Below are positions 61,106 through 64,000 of a stretch of DNA of 64,000 nt, one piece after another; within the stretch, counting starts at the first letter, position 1; each line of letters opens with the position of its first letter. The DNA is from an uncultured Desulfobacter sp. (lineage in GTDB: Bacteria; Desulfobacterota; Desulfobacteria; Desulfobacterales; Desulfobacteraceae). The stretch spans positions 2,790,001 through 2,854,000 of the forward strand of contig NZ_OY762929.1 of NCBI RefSeq assembly GCF_963666675.1. Reading direction: 5' to 3'. The position numbers and the translations under genes are program-made. Under the pieces are notes generated by a model, which saw nothing but the letters and a program-made list of their open reading frames with translations, was not told where the DNA came from and ran no database searches.

Positions 61106-62188
61106 TTACACCCGTGAATAGGTAATCCTGTCTTTTTCAAATTCTTCAATTACTTCTTGGCTCAGAGAGGGGGGAACTTTTGACATTATTTGAATGAATG
61201 TATCTGTGCTCACCCGGTAGTCCTTTTTATCAATAATCTCCTGCTCAAATGCAAAATATGCCACCTGATCGAAAAGATACTGGATGTCAGCAGGGGTGAG
61301 CCCGGATGTCATTTCAATAAGTTGATCCATATTGATTTGCCCGGTATTAAGCTTTGCAATATAATATTCAAGGATGGTTGTCCTTCCTTGCCTATCCAAT
61401 CCGCCAACCGGAATAACACAGTCAAACCTTCCAGGTCTGAGCATAGCAGCATCCAGCTGCCGGATATAATTAGTGGCGCAAACCAGGAGTATTTTGTTTT
61501 TTTGATTCTTGAGCAGGGGAATCTGTTTTAAAAATTCGTTAGTAATGGACTTATCAATCCTGTCTGCCCTGTCACGGCTGCCGGCGATTTCTTCGAATTC
61601 ATCTACAAAAAGGACAACTTTATCAAGATTTCCCGCCTTTTGCATGACTTCACGCAGATTTGCCCCGACTTTTTCAACGCCATCCACCATAAGCATGCTC
61701 GGTAGAATCTCAATGTACCACCAGGACAAGACACCTGCTATGGCCTTTACAAAATGAGTCTTTCCTGTGCCTGGAGGTCCGAAAAATATGATTGCTCTGG
61801 GATGAACAACGCCATGCTTTTGTGCAAGGGTTTCCTCTGTCAGGGGCAGAATTATTCTGCGCTGCACCAGTTGCTTTGGGGGCTGAGAGTCGGCTATGGT
61901 ATCCCACATTTCCCTGCTGAAAGTCTGTGCTCCCATCTCCATGAGGATATCTTTGTGTTTATAGGTCCTGTATTCATCATGAGCCTGTTCCATATTTTCT
62001 AAAAAATCAATGCAGGCTGTCCGTAAACCGACGTCCCGGCCGACTTTTTCAGAAAGAATCCACTTATGATTTAATATTTTAGACCACATTTTAGCAGCAA
62101 TATCCGGCTCAAACTCAGCTCCGCTCATTTCAAAGATACTGGTCGCAGCGGCTTTCGGTAAAAGAGTTTGCGGTGTCTTATTGTTCAT
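61106..62188 (-). CDS. AAA+ ATPase with DUF4032-like N-terminal domain
   Basis: 360 residues. Residues 10-100 carry WSKILNHKWILSEKVGRDVG then IDFLENMEQAHDEYR, like the LLEHKWxLSExAGRDVGLxxA motif of DUF4032. The AAA module has Walker A IFFGPPGTGKTHFVKAIAG, Walker B VVLFVDEFEEIAGSRDRADR and the second region of homology (AAMLRPGRFDCVIPVGGLDR). It resembles single-ring classical AAA remodelers. It lies upstream of the hflC copy on the same strand. A weak GGTCATAT half-site occurs at 62,276. Partner unknown. Confidence 0.85.
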   Translation of the reverse strand: MNNKTPQTLLPKAAATSIFEMSGAEFEPDIAAKMWSKILNHKWILSEKVGRDVGLRTACIDFLENMEQAHDEYRTYKHKDILMEMGAQTFSREMWDTIADSQPPKQLVQRRIILPLTEETLAQKHGVVHPRAIIFFGPPGTGKTHFVKAIAGVLSWWYIEILPSMLMVDGVEKVGANLREVMQKAGNLDKVVLFVDEFEEIAGSRDRADRIDKSITNEFLKQIPLLKNQKNKILLVCATNYIRQLDAAMLRPGRFDCVIPVGGLDRQGRTTILEYYIAKLNTGQINMDQLIEMTSGLTPADIQYLFDQVAYFAFEQEIIDKKDYRVSTDTFIQIMSKVPPSLSQEVIEEFEKDRITYSRV

Positions 62189-62310
62189 AATACAATTTTC
62201 CTTTTACGCGGACCAACATAGCTGGCTTGGCCAGTTTTTTTGCATAAGGGCTTATGTTCATGTGTCTCTTCCTTTGGTCATATCTGATTATGTCTTACCC
62301 GACTATCTGA

Positions 62311-62540
62311 TTATCCAGTCGCTTCCATTGCCCGGGCATACTTTCCGTCCCGGGCCAGACCGTTTAAGCGGTACCGCCGACGATTTTCTTCGGTGGACTC
62401 GACCTTGATCGAATCGAAGCGCTTTTTGATCGTGGGATTGCTTTCGTCTGCCGCCAGTACACCCTTCTGTTTCGCGGCGATTGCTATGGTATTAACTTCT
62501 TGATGGTTCCATTTGCTGGTCCCAGCTGTTTCTGGTACAT
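62311..62540 (-). pseudogene. fba: Class I fructose-bisphosphate aldolase N-terminal relic
   Basis: The frame from ATG 62540 begins MYQKQLGPANGTIKK; one frame over it continues NTIAIAAKQKGVLAADESNP then TIKKRFDSIKVESTEENRRR. The ADESxxTIxKRF..I.VEsTEeNRRxYR block is the N-terminal signature of class I aldolase. Similarity ends after RRYR, and the Schiff-base lysine region is missing. Not functional. With glucokinase, GapN and the pyruvate kinase relic it suggests a former glycolytic set. Confidence 0.85.
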
Positions 62541-62608
62541 TGACGACGCATCTGCCTCACCACTCCCGCATTCAGCGGTGAATGGAATATCCGTGAAACC
62601 GGTCCTTT

Positions 62609-64000
62609 CTAAATTTTGAACTGACGGAGCATCTGATTTAAATCTATAGCTAATTTGGAGAGCTCTTTGGCACCTTTATTGACCTGGGCACTGCCGGAAT
62701 TTATCTGTGCCGCATCCTGGCTGACCTTTGAAATATTCTGGGTTACTTCAGCCGTTGCCCCCAAAATCTGGCCCATATTGTCGTTGACATCTTCCACTCC
62801 GGAAGCCGCCTGACTCACATTTTTGGAAATTTCCAGCGTTGTGGCCGATTGTTCCTCAATGGCCGTGGCCACGGTGGTCATAATATCATTGATATCATTG
62901 ATGACACTGACAATCTCTTCAATGGCCTTGACAGAATCAGTTGTGGTGGCCTGAACATCGGAAATTTTGGTATTGATTTCATTGGTGGCCTGCGCCGTCT
63001 GGTGGGCCAGAGCCTTAATCTCTCCTGCAACCACGGCAAACCCCTTGCCGGCATCTCCGGCCCTGGCTGCTTCAATGGTGGCGTTCAATGCCAGCAGATT
63101 GGTCTGTGCAGAAATATCGGCAATGGCTTCCGTTACCTTGCTGATATCTCTGGCGGCTTTGCTCAGGTTGAGTACTTTTTGGGATACATTATCTGCTGTT
63201 TGGACTGCTTTCTGGGTGATCGTATTGCCCTGGGAGGTGTTGTTGGCAATTTCCTGGATGGTGGATGTCATCTCTTCTGCTGCTGATACGATCATCTGGA
63301 TATTCGCCGATGTATCTTCCATAGCCGAAGATACATTGTTCATATTGGTGCTCATCTCTTCTGCTGCCGCAGCAACAGCCTGTGAATTTTCCGCCGTATT
63401 CTCGGAATTTCTGGTCATCTGGTCAGAAACCGCCGTCAATTCAGTTGATGCCGAGGCCACGGTATCGGCATTGGTTGTAGCACTACCAATAATGTTCTGC
63501 AATTTCTCGATGAACTGGTTGAAATACAAAGCCAGCTCGCCTAGCTCATCGTGACTTGTAGCATCCAGTCGTCGGGTCAGATCACCTTCGCCCTGGCTGA
63601 TGTCTTTGACCATCTCCATGGTACGTCGGATTGGAGAAGTGATACCTCTGGAAATCAAAACAACGGCAATGGATATGAACGCCAAAACGGCAACCCCGAT
63701 TAGAATGGTAAAATACATCATCGATTTCACCGGGGCCAGGACTTTATCCATGGGAATTCCCACGGCAAAGGACCAGGGTGTCACCGTATTCCCTATGGTA
63801 AACGGTGTGGCTATAACTTGGATAGTGGTTTTCATCTGTGGTGAGTATATAGAAAAGGCGTATTCCTTACCCTCAGCAACCTGGTCGGCGAAGCTGTCGC
63901 TGAATTCACCGTTCATATCCTTTTCCGATTCACGCATCTGTTTTCCCAGTCTGGATGGGTCAAAGTGTGCTGCTACGATTCCTTTATTGCTGAAAATGGC
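62609..64000 (-). CDS. Methyl-accepting chemotaxis protein, 5' end outside window
   Basis: The open frame continues past 64000. The visible part has the end of a periplasmic dCache-like domain (NTVTPWSFAVGIPMDKVLAP), a membrane helix (YFTILIGVAVLAFISIAVVL), HAMP (SRGITSPIRRTMEMVKDISQ), and a full signalling domain with hairpin tip ISAQTNLLALNATIEAARAG. No C-terminal CheR-binding pentapeptide. It probably marks the chromosomal flank of the island. Confidence 0.95.
   Translation of the reverse strand, partial: AIFSNKGIVAAHFDPSRLGKQMRESEKDMNGEFSDSFADQVAEGKEYAFSIYSPQMKTTIQVIATPFTIGNTVTPWSFAVGIPMDKVLAPVKSMMYFTILIGVAVLAFISIAVVLISRGITSPIRRTMEMVKDISQGEGDLTRRLDATSHDELGELALYFNQFIEKLQNIIGSATTNADTVASASTELTAVSDQMTRNSENTAENSQAVAAAAEEMSTNMNNVSSAMEDTSANIQMIVSAAEEMTSTIQEIANNTSQGNTITQKAVQTADNVSQKVLNLSKAARDISKVTEAIADISAQTNLLALNATIEAARAGDAGKGFAVVAGEIKALAHQTAQATNEINTKISDVQATTTDSVKAIEEIVSVINDINDIMTTVATAIEEQSATTLEISKNVSQAASGVEDVNDNMGQILGATAEVTQNISKVSQDAAQINSGSAQVNKGAKELSKLAIDLNQMLRQFKI

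Overview
This window looks like a chromosomal stretch from a sulfate-reducing deltaproteobacterium (Desulfobacteraceae-like). The evidence is the mid-GC coding style, the CbpA/CbpM and SufC/SufB-type genes, the desulfoferrodoxin-like domain, the sigma-54 promoters and the many IS/intron relics. The assignment is an inference from gene families; no rRNA or housekeeping marker is present.

Layout. (1) 1-10,250: one arm of a conjugative or mobilizable element of IncP/Trb style: topoisomerase III, an ArdC/TraC-like primase interrupted by an in-frame TGA, VirD4/TraG, TraF peptidase, VirB11/TrbB, TrbM, a TraJ/MobC-like protein and a MOBP relaxase, with a possible oriT. (2) 10,250-17,310: a mobile-element dump: a two-repeat type I-F-like CRISPR remnant, an IS200/IS605 element, a NifX/NifB-like protein, an IS6 transposase relic, a complete IS3 element with terminal repeats and large nested palindromes, and a group II intron sitting in a vapC relic. 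(3) 17,384-26,965 (all minus strand): an oligosaccharide cluster of GT4-toroid fusion, GH130, SIS isomerase, PIG-L deacetylase, GT4, GH100 and glucokinase, with a chimeric GT4/ManC-cupin/GH130 scar inside it. (4) 27,300-62,300: a stress-tolerance island with cytidylate-kinase-like/groES/groEL, dnaK, a long minus-strand operon (BON, VWA-OmpA, two Hsp20, grpE, cbpA, cbpM, ADP-forming acyl-CoA synthetase-acetyltransferase, Usp, GapN-like dehydrogenase, flotillin), minimal SufCB, HflK/HflC, TrkA/TrkH, a phosphomannomutase-type HAD enzyme, a tetraheme peroxidase/TsdA fusion, a partial hflC duplication and an AAA+ ATPase. (5) 62,609-64,000: a chemotaxis receptor cut by the window edge.

The most interesting signal is regulatory. 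Six stress loci (the 12.4-kb periplasmic gene, the groESL operon, dnaK, the BON-Hsp20-DnaJ operon, hflKC, and the partial hflC copy) carry a sigma-54-type -24/-12 element. Roughly 90-200 bp upstream of each lies a palindromic site resembling GGTCATATATGACC. A relic of a sigma-54 enhancer-binding-protein C-terminus lies just before dnaK. Together this suggests a dispersed chaperone/membrane-protection regulon under one sigma-54 activator, carried on a mobile island and functionally reminiscent of the heat-resistance islands of enterobacteria but with a different control system.

The island is decaying or phase-variable. grpE is broken by a 20-bp tandem duplication, the phosphomannomutase gene by one extra copy of a 5-bp repeat, the Na/Ca exchanger and the second hflC by nonsense codons, and the CorC-type gene by an internal deletion. 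Short relics of aldolase, pyruvate kinase, Usp, SDR, DcuA/B and ManC remain. Surviving and relic genes together (glucokinase, class I aldolase, GapN, pyruvate kinase) suggest the ancestral island also carried a sugar-catabolic set.
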